Assembly (NCBI RefSeq): GCF_000703005.1
Contig: NZ_JNLH01000001.1
Location: forward strand, 275,501 to 339,500
From: Pseudobutyrivibrio ruminis HUN009
GTDB lineage: Bacteria > Bacillota > Clostridia > Lachnospirales > Lachnospiraceae
Length of the DNA: 64,000 nucleotides
Direction: 5' to 3'
The translations under genes and the position numbers were made by a program. Of the stretch, positions 1 to 8,591 are shown in pieces. The notes beneath the pieces were generated by a model. The model was not told where the DNA came from. It worked only from the letters and a program-made list of their open reading frames with translations, and searched no databases. Every line of letters starts with the position of its first letter. Positions within the stretch are counted from its first letter, which is position 1.

Positions 1-78
1 TTTAATGGCTGACTCATATAGCAGCATAACGGTGTTCCAAGAATTCACTCCATCATCTGGAAACATACCTAAATCCAC
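1..78 (-). CDS. N-terminus of a truncated gene, possibly a GTP pyrophosphokinase-family protein
   Basis: Only the first 26 codons lie in the window; the frame stays open to the edge. The start is a GTG at 78 preceded by a strong GGGGAGGTGA site, so this is a real gene start. The visible peptide contains the stretch MLLYESAIK. That resembles the opening helix of small RelA/SpoT-like alarmone synthetases of Lachnospiraceae, but 26 residues are too few for a firm family call. The upstream leader (79-176) is AT-rich and probably carries its promoter. Confidence 0.4.
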   Translation of the reverse strand, partial: MDLGMFPDDGVNSWNTVMLLYESAIK

Positions 79-176
79 AATGAATCACCTCCCCGTTTTT
101 ATTCCATGTATATAATAGCATATTTTTACAAATAAATTATTAACAGTTTCTTAAATTACCGATTGAAAAGAGTAAT

Positions 177-440
177 TTAGTCTTCTTCTAATACATGAAT
201 TTCCAAATAATCAAATGGAATTTCGTCTACAAAATTATCCTGTGTAAAACGGGCTTTTCCATGACGTTTAAATTCTCTGATTGTGGAATCTAGCCACACT
301 GGCTTACTTGTATCAAATTCGTAGCTGGCCTTATCAACTGCTGCAAAGATCTTGTGAGTACGTGTCTCTTCTGAGTCATCCTCCACAACAAAATCTTTCA
401 ACATGTGATTGTCTTTCCACGACTTAAACCAAATTCGCAT
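177..440 (-). CDS. Small conserved-type hypothetical protein (87 aa)
   Basis: An 87-residue soluble, acidic protein. It has an AGGAG site eight bases before the ATG, which supports expression. There is no signal peptide, membrane segment or recognisable motif; the sequence is rich in Asp, Glu and aromatic residues and may be a small single beta-rich domain. It stands alone between the terminator of the GH3-GH43 operon (478-505) and the next gene toward the window edge. I do not recognise the family and assign no function. Confidence 0.6.
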   Translation of the reverse strand: MRIWFKSWKDNHMLKDFVVEDDSEETRTHKIFAAVDKASYEFDTSKPVWLDSTIREFKRHGKARFTQDNFVDEIPFDYLEIHVLEED

Positions 441-477
441 TTATTATTCTCCTACTATCTTGAAGTTTATTGCAAAC

Positions 478-505
478 AAAAGGACCAATAACCATTGGTC
501 CTTTT
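478..505 (-). terminator. Rho-independent terminator of the GH3-GH43 operon
   Basis: A perfect 12-bp inverted repeat (AAAAGGACCAAT and its complement) with a 4-base loop, 39 bases after the GH43 stop codon. In the minus direction it is followed by TTTTGTTTG. Confidence 0.8.
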
Positions 506-543
506 GAGTATATAAAAAATATTTTCTTTAGGCAAACAATAAA

Positions 544-2166
544 TTATTCTTCGGTTTTAAACCAGTCAAACTCAGCCCAGTTGTTACTATCAAATCCATT
601 TCCAGTTGCAAACATACCGACAATCGTACCAGTCATGCAACCAACCTTTTCTGGGTTAATTACGCTGCCATCAACCTTGCATAGTTCCTTATAATCATTT
701 TCACTTTCACCATAATAAACTGTGAAATCTTCGCCTTCCATTTTAAGCTTAAGTACAACAGTGTTATTGTTATACGGTATTGACGCCACAACATTTCTGT
801 TTGTTTTACTGGTAAAGCCAGGGATATATGGTGGAATCTCATAGTCTGATGTTACAACAATTGCCTTTAGCATCTGCTCACCAGCTTCCTCACATCTTGC
901 TATTAACAGCTGATGATTGAATGCTTGAGATAATGCAAGACCAGCTGCCTCGTATCCCTTTGCAGTAAAGTTCATTTCACACGAGAAAGACTGATTAATG
1001 CCTGTCTGTCTTTTACCAAGGAAAGATACATAATTATCCTCTGAAAGCTCCACTTCAAAACTCATTTGCCTCATGTCATCATCTAATTTTTGACGAATGC
1101 ATTTTAGCTTTAGCTTTGAATCTTCAATCTTCCAAATGTCGTCTTTGGGCTGTCCCCAGAAAATCATATCAAGAGGAAGTTCATCGGTATCAAATTCTAC
1201 AATTGAATCATGTGTTTTAACCGCACATTCTGCAAGTGAATTTGGTCCCTCATACTCCCACTCTACCTTGCCAGTTTCTGGTGCGAAGACAGGCCAATCA
1301 CGTTCCCAAATAACAGGACAGATAAATGTCTCTCGGCCAAGGTTTTTAAACTCTCCATCAATAAGTCGAGACGCCAGCATTACAGCATACCAGCTTCCAT
1401 CCTGAAGCTGCACCAAATCTGCATGTCCAACATTTGTAATTGGACATCTAAATCCCATATGTCTGTGAGTAAGAACAGGATTTGCTGGATTTCCTTCGAA
1501 AAAGCTAAACAGCTCTTTTGAGCGAGCAACTGCCACAGAATGATAGTGTTCTGTTCCTCCTTCAGCAATCATCAAATAATAGTAATCTCCTATGTGATAC
1601 AAATGAGGAGACTCAGGAGAGGCGGCATTTCTAAGAGCACTATTAAATATTGTGAATGGCTCTGATTTTAGTTTGAAATTATCAATATCAAATTCAGCAA
1701 CCCAAATTCCTCTTTCCATGTGGCCTGTTCCATTGTCCCAGCAATCTCCAGTGCCCATCACATAACACTTATCATCATTATCAAAAAATATCGATGCATC
1801 TATGCCAGGAACATCATCCAGCCAATGAGGCTCAGACCATGGTCCCTTAGGGTCAGTTGCAGTAATAATATAGTTACCCTTGTCTGCAAAATTTGTGTTG
1901 ATTATATAGTAAGTGCCCTTGTGATAACGTAATGTAGGTGCCATAACACCACCCACACCACAGTTTTTCTCCATATGGAACCCATTATTAGGTCCCATTG
2001 CGTTTGCAATCTGCTCCCAATGAGCTAAATCCTTGCTATGAAAAATAGGTATTCCTGGATACAATTCAAAGCTTGATACTGCAATATAAAAATCATCTTC
2101 CACCCTAATAATTGATGGATCTGGATAAAATCCAGGTATAATTGGATTATGTAACTTATATGACAT
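544..2166 (-). CDS. GH43 family beta-xylosidase / alpha-L-arabinofuranosidase
   Basis: A 540-residue cytoplasmic glycoside hydrolase with no signal peptide. The N-terminal five-bladed propeller shows the GH43 catalytic set: the base Asp16 in GFYPDPSI, the pKa-modulating Asp123 in PGIDASIFF, and the acid Glu185 in ASPESPHLY. Residues from about 330 to the end form the concanavalin-like C-terminal domain typical of GH43 beta-xylosidases. Its ATG overlaps the TAA of the upstream GH3 gene by one base (TAATG), so the two are translationally coupled. Together they probably release xylose or arabinose from imported xylo-oligosaccharides. The divergent AraC gene at 4529 is the likely regulator. Family is certain; exact substrate is inferred. 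Confidence 0.92.
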   Translation of the reverse strand: MSYKLHNPIIPGFYPDPSIIRVEDDFYIAVSSFELYPGIPIFHSKDLAHWEQIANAMGPNNGFHMEKNCGVGGVMAPTLRYHKGTYYIINTNFADKGNYIITATDPKGPWSEPHWLDDVPGIDASIFFDNDDKCYVMGTGDCWDNGTGHMERGIWVAEFDIDNFKLKSEPFTIFNSALRNAASPESPHLYHIGDYYYLMIAEGGTEHYHSVAVARSKELFSFFEGNPANPVLTHRHMGFRCPITNVGHADLVQLQDGSWYAVMLASRLIDGEFKNLGRETFICPVIWERDWPVFAPETGKVEWEYEGPNSLAECAVKTHDSIVEFDTDELPLDMIFWGQPKDDIWKIEDSKLKLKCIRQKLDDDMRQMSFEVELSEDNYVSFLGKRQTGINQSFSCEMNFTAKGYEAAGLALSQAFNHQLLIARCEEAGEQMLKAIVVTSDYEIPPYIPGFTSKTNRNVVASIPYNNNTVVLKLKMEGEDFTVYYGESENDYKELCKVDGSVINPEKVGCMTGTIVGMFATGNGFDSNNWAEFDWFKTEE

Positions 2167-4388
2167 TATTTAACTTCTCCATTTCTAAAACTAACTGATA
2201 TCTCTGTATCAAGAACATCTTTGGAATTACCTCCTACGTATATACGGAACAATCCATCTTCCAAAGTGTATTTACCCTGATTATCATAAAATCCCATATC
2301 GCATTTACGGAGTGTAAAATCTATTCTTGAAGATTCCCCCTTCTTAAGCGTTACACGCTTGTATCCCTTAAGCTCCTTCACTGGTCGAACTAAACTTGCA
2401 GTCACATCTTGCATGTATAGCTGAGCCACTTCTGTACCATCATAGTTTCCTGCGTTTTTTAACATCACTGAAACCGAGATTTCATCACCATTTTCATCCA
2501 CCTTTAGATTACTGTATTCAAAGGTTGTATAAGACAAACCAAATCCAAATGGGAAACATGGCTCCACAGGTGCATCTAGATACTTGGATGTGAATTTGCT
2601 CTTTGAGCCTGGGCGTCCTGTGTTTGGATGATTGTAATACATTGGCTCCTGGCCGTTTACAGATGAAAATGTGCTAGAAAGCTTTCCTGATGGATTACAC
2701 TCTCCAAACATCACCTTTGCAATAGCATTTCCCATTTGAATTCCAAGATGCCATCCTTCAATTATGGCTGGTAAGTTTTCAGCTTCCCATCCAAGTGCCA
2801 GTGGGCGGCCATTCATCAATACTGCTATTACTTGCTTGCCTGCAGCCACCAATTTTTTCAGCATCTTCTGCTGATTGCCCGGCAAAGTAATATCCGCCTT
2901 TGATGATGCTTCTCCACTCATGCTTTTATATTCGCCAACAACTGCTATTACTATTTCTGAATCAGATTCAATTGCCGCTCTAAGTTCATTCTCATCAATA
3001 TCACTTTCTGGGCCACATACCGGGTAATATTCAAACTGTGCTCCAGCTTCTTCAAGACCTTGTTTTACTGAAACACAGTCATCAATTTCCCATCCCAGAG
3101 ACCAAGCCCCAACCACTTCATCTGCTCTGTCTGCAAGTTCACCAACAAGTGTAAATTTACGCTCTTTACCAAGTGGCAAAATTCCATTCTCATTCTTTAG
3201 TAAAACAATCGATTTTTCTGCTGCTTCTAGACATAAATCTTTGTGTTCCTTAGGCAGAGCCTTGGCATATTCGTCAATTACAGCCTTTGATACATATGGA
3301 TTTTCAAAAAGTCCCAGCCATACCTTTACACTAAGTATTCTTCTAACAGCATCATCAAGTGTTTCCATAAGAATTTTGCCGTCTTTTACTGCCTGAGCAA
3401 TATGGTTATAAAAAATTCTAGTTCCCATGTCCATATCAAGGCCTGCATTTAGAGCTTTGATGCCAGCATCCCCATCATCCTCTGCGACACCGTGAGTAAC
3501 GCATTCACGAATTCCGTTTGCATCACTTACAACAAATCCCTCCAAACCAAATTTGTCTTTTAGAATATCTCGCAAAGTATATGAGTTTACTGTACATGGC
3601 ACGCCATTTAAGTCGTTGAATGATGCCATTGCAGAACATGCGCCTTCTTCCATCGCCGCTTTAAAAGGTGGAAGATAAACATTGTATAGCTGTGATGTAG
3701 ACATGGATGTTGTATTGTAATCACGTCCTGCCTCACAAGCAGAATAGGCTACATAATGTTTGGTACATGCGGCAACATAGTTTTCTGTAGATTCAGTGTT
3801 ATTTTGAAGTCCCTTTATTTTGGCTCTTGCAAAATTGCTTGCAAGATAAGGATCCTCTCCTGGTCCTTCTGAAACTCGTCCCCATCTTGAGTCTCGTGCA
3901 ACATCAAGCATAGGTGCAAAATTCCAGTTAATGCCGTATGCTCTAGATTCCTTTGCTGCCATTTTTGCTGTGCGTTCCATCAAGTCATCATCAAAGCTTC
4001 CTGCTTCGGCAATGGCAATTGGATACACGCTTCTCAGACCATGAATAACATCGAATCCCATTAAAAGAGGTATTCCTAATCTGGTTTCCTCCACAGCAAT
4101 CTTCTGAAGCTCATTAGCTTTTACTGGGTCATTTCCCATAATAGCTCCGACCATTCCTGCTCTGATATCATCCTCATGGAAATCTCTTTCAGCAGTAGCC
4201 ATTATTTTTCCAAACTCTTCCTGAGACATGCGGCCATCTGTCACCATCTCTATCAATTCCTCGAAAGGCACATCAAAGCCACCAACTATAGATGGTGAAT
4301 CAAGATTTAGCTGACCAACTTTCTCTTCAAGAGTCATTTTTTCAAGTAACTCTTCAACAAACTCCCTTTGTTCAACATTTAACTTCAT
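2166..4388 (-). CDS. GH3 family beta-glucosidase / beta-xylosidase
   Basis: About 740 residues in the usual GH3 order: (beta/alpha)8 barrel, alpha/beta sandwich holding the acid/base region, then a fibronectin type III-like C-terminal domain (from about residue 640, with PFGFGLSYTTFEY just before it). The nucleophile is the Asp in GFVVSDANGI (residue 289 from the chosen start). The KHY and GRVSEGPGEDPYL barrel motifs are present. I chose the ATG at 4388 because GGGGGA lies just upstream; an in-frame start six codons earlier has no ribosome site. No signal peptide, so it acts on imported oligosaccharides. First gene of the operon with GH43. Confidence 0.92.
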   Translation of the reverse strand: MKLNVEQREFVEELLEKMTLEEKVGQLNLDSPSIVGGFDVPFEELIEMVTDGRMSQEEFGKIMATAERDFHEDDIRAGMVGAIMGNDPVKANELQKIAVEETRLGIPLLMGFDVIHGLRSVYPIAIAEAGSFDDDLMERTAKMAAKESRAYGINWNFAPMLDVARDSRWGRVSEGPGEDPYLASNFARAKIKGLQNNTESTENYVAACTKHYVAYSACEAGRDYNTTSMSTSQLYNVYLPPFKAAMEEGACSAMASFNDLNGVPCTVNSYTLRDILKDKFGLEGFVVSDANGIRECVTHGVAEDDGDAGIKALNAGLDMDMGTRIFYNHIAQAVKDGKILMETLDDAVRRILSVKVWLGLFENPYVSKAVIDEYAKALPKEHKDLCLEAAEKSIVLLKNENGILPLGKERKFTLVGELADRADEVVGAWSLGWEIDDCVSVKQGLEEAGAQFEYYPVCGPESDIDENELRAAIESDSEIVIAVVGEYKSMSGEASSKADITLPGNQQKMLKKLVAAGKQVIAVLMNGRPLALGWEAENLPAIIEGWHLGIQMGNAIAKVMFGECNPSGKLSSTFSSVNGQEPMYYNHPNTGRPGSKSKFTSKYLDAPVEPCFPFGFGLSYTTFEYSNLKVDENGDEISVSVMLKNAGNYDGTEVAQLYMQDVTASLVRPVKELKGYKRVTLKKGESSRIDFTLRKCDMGFYDNQGKYTLEDGLFRIYVGGNSKDVLDTEISVSFRNGEVK

Positions 4389-4528
4389 TTTGTCCCCCAA
4401 AATCATTTTTTACGCCAATTTCTAAGGCTTTTATTTCTTATATAAATACAGTATAACTTGACGATTTTAGACCCTCAATATTATCATAGTAATATATATG
4501 GTAAATTTTTAAGATACGCGAGGCAGCT

Positions 4529-5353
4529 ATGATTAAATCATTTCAATATAAGAAAAAAGAGTATGACACCATCCCATTACAGCTAGTTCTATTGGGGCAT
4601 AATCATGATCAGGAACCTGTTTACAGAATGCACGGAATCAACATAAATCAGATTCTCTACTGCAAAGAAGGACAGGGTGAATTAATACTAGATAATCGAA
4701 AATATATAATCGATAAAGGTCAGTGTTTCATCATTCTAAAAAACACTCCCCACGAATATCACAGCACCGGTGGAAAATGGATTTTGGATATAGTTGGATT
4801 TAACGGAAGCATTGTTCCACTGTTGCTTAGGGCTTTAAAAATCAGCTCATCAGGAGCATACCTTCTAAGCAATCGCGAATTACTTGAAGCTCACCACCAA
4901 AAGCTTCTTGAAATATCAGAACAAAACAGTCCGCACAAACATATGCTTCTTTCTCAGGAAACATATGCTTTACTTACAGATTTGACCTATTCCTTAACAC
5001 ATATTGTTTCCGACTCTGCTGACTATGGAAATCCCATTATTACCCATGTCATTGAATACATGGAATCCCACTACAGTGAGGATATTTCCTTGGATACATT
5101 GGCTCAAGTTACATCTAGAACGCCAGAATATCTTTGCAATATCTTCAAAGAGCATACCGGACTTACTATTGTTAAATACCTAAATGGCATTCGTCTTCTA
5201 CATGCCAAAATATTGCTTGTTCAGGAACCATCAATGTCTGTCAACGAGCTTGCCAAAAATTGCGGTTATAGCAGTGCAAGCTATTTTGGCAAGGTGTTTC
5301 TTAAGCAATATGGTCTTACACCTAACCAGTATCGCATGAGTCATTTAATGTAG
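4529..5353 (+). CDS. AraC family transcriptional regulator (glycan type)
   Basis: A 274-residue regulator. The N-terminal cupin (about 20-110) has a typical sugar-sensing fold sequence, including the PHEYHS stretch. Two C-terminal AraC helix-turn-helix units follow (about 175-272), with LAQVTSRTPEYLCNIFKEHTG and the closing YFGKVFLKQYGLTPNQYR. It is divergent from the GH3-GH43 operon with 140 bases between them, the classic arrangement for an activator responding to the sugar those enzymes release. GAGG precedes the ATG. The ligand (xylose or xylobiose) is inferred. Confidence 0.88.
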   Translation: MIKSFQYKKKEYDTIPLQLVLLGHNHDQEPVYRMHGININQILYCKEGQGELILDNRKYIIDKGQCFIILKNTPHEYHSTGGKWILDIVGFNGSIVPLLLRALKISSSGAYLLSNRELLEAHHQKLLEISEQNSPHKHMLLSQETYALLTDLTYSLTHIVSDSADYGNPIITHVIEYMESHYSEDISLDTLAQVTSRTPEYLCNIFKEHTGLTIVKYLNGIRLLHAKILLVQEPSMSVNELAKNCGYSSASYFGKVFLKQYGLTPNQYRMSHLM

Positions 5354-5481
5354 TTTATGGTCTAAACAAATTGTTATACAATACATTAATATTTTACCAT
5401 CAACGTTAGATACCTAAGATTGAACCACAACCTTTTTGATATTAAATTATTAAGTACAGGGGAGAGTTTATTATATATTTG

Positions 5482-5498
5482 CCCTGATTAATTCAGGG
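5482..5498. promoter_or_regulatory. Inverted repeat in the GH35 leader, possible operator
   Basis: CCCTGA and TCAGGG flank a 5-base AT spacer, ending 16 bases before the GH35 ATG and just ahead of the AGGAGG site. The position fits an operator or a small mRNA hairpin controlling translation. No U-run follows, so it is not a terminator. Confidence 0.45.
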
Positions 5499-5514
5499 TT
5501 ATCAGGAGGTTTTT

Positions 5515-7056
5515 ATGAGCAAGTCAGTATTTAAAGTTGATGAAAAAGGCATTGGCACATTATACGTTGATGGTAAGCCATTTTTCATGCACAGCGGAGA
5601 GATTCACAATTCTAGTGCATCTACTTTATCAGAGATGGAAAACCAGATTTGGCCACAAATCAGAGAACTTAATCTCAATTCTTTAATTGTACCAATTTAT
5701 TGGGAATGTATTGAGCCGGAAGAAGGCAGATTTGATTTTACCTTGATAGATGGAATCATTAAACAAGCAAGAATTGAGCACACCAAACTTGTTTTCTTAT
5801 GGTTTGGACTATGGAAGAATGCAGAGTCCATGTATGTTCCAAGCTGGATAAAGAAAAATCCAGATAAATATTTCTTAGCTGAAAAGGTAAATGGAGACAA
5901 AATCAACACTGTATCTCCTTTATGTCACGAAGCAGTTGAGGCAGACAAAAAAGCCTTTACAGCAATAATGAGCCACATTAAATCAATTGATGAAAATGAA
6001 TGTACTGTTATTGCTATGCAAGTGGAAAATGAAATAGGACTTCTTAAAACTGCAAGAGACTATTCTGAAATTGCAAATAAGAATTTCGACTGTAACGTTC
6101 CTTCTGAAATTGAAAAGCTTTATAAAGTAACTGGAAGCTGGAAGGAAGCATTTAATGATGATGCAGAAGAATACTTTATGGCATATCATTTTGCAAAGGC
6201 TGTAGAGGAAATCACTGCTGCAGGCCAAAAGGAATACAATCTTCCATGCTACGCCAATGCATGGTTGAAGCAGTATCCTTGGTACCCAGGCTCATACCCT
6301 TCAGGTGGTCCTAACAAATCTGTCCACAAAATTTGGAAGGCTTTGGCGCCATCTTTGTTTACATTAGCACCAGATATTTATGTACCATATTGCGCAGACA
6401 TATTTGATGAATATACTTCAGCTGACAATGCATTATTTGTACCAGAAATCAGAAAAGATGCAGTTGCATCATCTTACGCTTTATATGCTCAGCTACATCA
6501 CAACGCTGTATGCTTTTCACCATTTGGCATCGAGGAATTAGCACTTGATCCTGAGCTTGTTGATAAGCCACCTATGGAAGTAATGATTGCTTTAAATATC
6601 GACCCATCTGCTTTTGACACTCACGGAAGTAAAGAAGCACTTTCTGCAACTTATAAATTGCTTGACGAATTAGAACCACTCTATCTTAAATATCGTGGAA
6701 CAAATAAGCTACAATCTTTCGTTCGTCATGGTGAAAATGATTATGGTTGCTATGTAAAATGCTCCAACTACGATTTTAAAATAGGATATTCACCTAGAAT
6801 GTCAGGCAAGCCTTTAGGAAGTTTTTCAGTTTTCGAGCTGGAAGAAAACAAATTCCTTTTAATTGGCTTAGAATGTTCAGCAGATTTTTCAGTGAAAATT
6901 GGAGAGGGCAAAACTGCCGGCATTCTCAAGCTTGAAGCGGGTCATATTGAAAAGGGCCAGTTCGTTTCTGATAAATTGTTAAACGGAGACGAAAAAATGG
7001 CCATCCGATTTGGAAATATGCCATCGGTCTATATGCTTGAATTATATAAGTACTAA
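5515..7056 (+). CDS. GH35-type beta-galactosidase with DUF5597-like C-terminus
   Basis: A 513-residue intracellular enzyme. The barrel begins with PFFMHSGEIHNSSAS and continues with LNSLIVPIYWECIEPEEG, the signature of GH35/GH42-like beta-galactosidases. The acid/base is Glu173 in QVENEIG and the likely nucleophile is Glu311 in FVPEIRKD. The last 130 residues form a beta-rich domain like DUF5597. It is a single-gene unit with a strong AGGAGG site and a clear terminator. Probable role: removal of terminal beta-galactosyl (or related) residues from imported oligosaccharides. Substrate is not readable from sequence. Confidence 0.82.
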   Translation: MSKSVFKVDEKGIGTLYVDGKPFFMHSGEIHNSSASTLSEMENQIWPQIRELNLNSLIVPIYWECIEPEEGRFDFTLIDGIIKQARIEHTKLVFLWFGLWKNAESMYVPSWIKKNPDKYFLAEKVNGDKINTVSPLCHEAVEADKKAFTAIMSHIKSIDENECTVIAMQVENEIGLLKTARDYSEIANKNFDCNVPSEIEKLYKVTGSWKEAFNDDAEEYFMAYHFAKAVEEITAAGQKEYNLPCYANAWLKQYPWYPGSYPSGGPNKSVHKIWKALAPSLFTLAPDIYVPYCADIFDEYTSADNALFVPEIRKDAVASSYALYAQLHHNAVCFSPFGIEELALDPELVDKPPMEVMIALNIDPSAFDTHGSKEALSATYKLLDELEPLYLKYRGTNKLQSFVRHGENDYGCYVKCSNYDFKIGYSPRMSGKPLGSFSVFELEENKFLLIGLECSADFSVKIGEGKTAGILKLEAGHIEKGQFVSDKLLNGDEKMAIRFGNMPSVYMLELYKY

Positions 7057-7065
7057 TAAATAGCA

Positions 7066-7091
7066 AAAAGCACGCAATGATGCGTGCTTTT
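7066..7091. terminator. Bidirectional terminator between convergent genes
   Basis: Perfect 11-bp arms, AAAAGCACGCA and TGCGTGCTTTT, with an ATGA loop. A-run on one side and T-run on the other serve both the GH35 gene and the convergent HAD gene, whose stop codon at 7090-7092 lies at the end of the second arm. Confidence 0.88.
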
Positions 7092-7590
7092 ATTTGGGCA
7101 AATGCTTTATATGCTCTGCTTTTTCTATTATTTTTTCTTTCCAGTTATCATCCTCCGCCTCAAGCTTGTATGTGGTGTAACCATACTGAGGCCCCAACGA
7201 GCATACCACAGTTTCATCGTCTACGTGAAGAGAAATTCTGTATTTGCTCGGAAGTTTTTGAGGAAGTATATCTTTGTTTCCCTGCTGTACTTCCTTCAGA
7301 TGACGCTGAGCATTTACTATACCATCAAAATGGACATTGTAATGCTTAAATAGTCTTTTGATATATTTCTCCGGTCTAAAGGAAGACGTATAAATCCAAA
7401 CTTCGTACCCCAGCTGCTGCAATTCATTTATCAAATCTGGTGTACCAAGTCTGAGTCTTTCTTTATAAAAAATATTTAAGGGGAACTTTAATGGTGGCTC
7501 CGTTTTGAAATGGTCTGGTGAAACAAACAACACCTCATCCAAATCAAAGGAAACCCTCATCTTTTCCTCGTGATTTTTCTTTTTATTCAT
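7090..7590 (-). CDS. HAD-superfamily-like protein, paralogue of the neighbour's C-terminal domain
   Basis: A protein of about 166 residues opening with the HAD motif I (VSFDLDEVLF, DxDxx). The motif II-like Ser lies in VWIYTSSFRPEKYI and a late DD (HVDDETVV) sits where motif IV is expected. The closest readable relative is the C-terminal half of the adjacent 7607-8488 product; they share LDLDEV, FPLN-FYK-RLRLG-P and the VHxxGIV stretch. I chose the ATG at 7590, which has GAGG eight bases upstream; a TTG/ATG at 7617/7614 overlapping the previous gene is possible. Probably a nucleotide or sugar-phosphate phosphatase, but no substrate can be named. Confidence 0.7.
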   Translation of the reverse strand: MNKKKNHEEKMRVSFDLDEVLFVSPDHFKTEPPLKFPLNIFYKERLRLGTPDLINELQQLGYEVWIYTSSFRPEKYIKRLFKHYNVHFDGIVNAQRHLKEVQQGNKDILPQKLPSKYRISLHVDDETVVCSLGPQYGYTTYKLEAEDDNWKEKIIEKAEHIKHLPK

Positions 7591-7606
7591 CCCTTTGCCC
7601 TCATTA

Positions 7607-8488
7607 TTAGGCATCAATTTCTTTAATAATATCCATAACTGATTTTGACCAATTTATGCCTTTATCAATTGTAAACTCCTGAAATTCTTTTCTCACATTA
7701 TCCATCATAAAAACTGAGTCATTATCTATTTGCAATGTAAATAAATACTTTTTAACATATAAATCCTGCATTTCATTTTTTTCTTGGGATGTTTGTTTTC
7801 TTTTAGATGTGCCAGTTACAATTCCTGTCACATGAACATGGTACTTATTAAACAATGCCCTTATATACTCCATTGCATAAAACTTTGAGCTATATACCCA
7901 AATATCATAGCCAGCTTGATTCAACATCCTGAATAAAGCTGGTATTCCTAATCTCAGCTTATCCTTGTAAAACTTATTAAGAGGAAATGGCAAATCATTT
8001 TCAGCAGGACCATTATTAGGATTCCAGAAAACAACCTCATCTAAATCCAAAGTAACTCTCTTGTCATGCTTCGAATTTTTGATAATATCCTTTATCTCCT
8101 GATTGCGAGTCACATTTATGACTTGAATAGGAATCTTCTCATATCCTAATTTAAGAGCTGCTGCCCATCTATGATGACCATTTAAAATCATATATCCATC
8201 TGGTCTGATTTTCTCTACCATGATAGGCTCTTCGCCATCAAAATAATTCATACTGTGGTTTGAATTATAAATATATTTCTTTTCGTATTCTGAAATAATT
8301 CGGTAGCTTGGTCCCACGGATGGAATAGAAAACTCATCATCTGGATTAGGATGAAGAGCTGTGCACAAGGCTTTCGTCACCATAATACGATTAAAAAAAC
8401 CTGCCTTAACAGGCATTGTAACTCCAGCGTATTTTGCAATGTCATCAGCTATATACTGTTCAAACGCTACACCAATACTTTTGTTCAT
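7607..8488 (-). CDS. ParB/sulfiredoxin-like domain fused to a HAD-type domain
   Basis: A 293-residue protein in two parts. Residues about 90-135 contain DGYMILNGHHRWAAALKLGY followed by IPIQVINV, the core of ParB N-terminal/sulfiredoxin-fold proteins, which bind nucleotides. From about 142 a HAD-like domain begins at VTLDLDEVVFWNP and runs to the end. I chose the ATG at 8488, preceded by GAGG with 6-base spacing; a GTG four codons earlier has a poorer site. Coupled to the shorter paralogue downstream. Not a partition protein: there is no HTH and no ParA nearby. Function unknown; nucleotide-dependent phosphotransfer or phosphatase activity is a guess. Confidence 0.7.
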   Translation of the reverse strand: MNKSIGVAFEQYIADDIAKYAGVTMPVKAGFFNRIMVTKALCTALHPNPDDEFSIPSVGPSYRIISEYEKKYIYNSNHSMNYFDGEEPIMVEKIRPDGYMILNGHHRWAAALKLGYEKIPIQVINVTRNQEIKDIIKNSKHDKRVTLDLDEVVFWNPNNGPAENDLPFPLNKFYKDKLRLGIPALFRMLNQAGYDIWVYSSKFYAMEYIRALFNKYHVHVTGIVTGTSKRKQTSQEKNEMQDLYVKKYLFTLQIDNDSVFMMDNVRKEFQEFTIDKGINWSKSVMDIIKEIDA

Positions 8489-8591
8489 AGGTTGCCTCAC
8501 ACTATCGTCTGATTCTCCCTATGGAGGTATAATATCACACTTAAAAAAGAAAATAGTGAAGAAATGGTAAACGCTTCATTCCACTGATAAT

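Noticed and set aside
7077..7353. Two overlapping 89-90 codon plus-strand frames after the GH35 gene
   Set aside because: They start within or beside the terminator hairpin and are antisense to the HAD gene, with no ribosome site.
7607..8488. Chromosome or plasmid partition protein ParB
   Set aside because: Only the NGHHRWAA fold core is present. There is no HTH, no ParA and no parS-like repeat, and half of the protein is a HAD domain.
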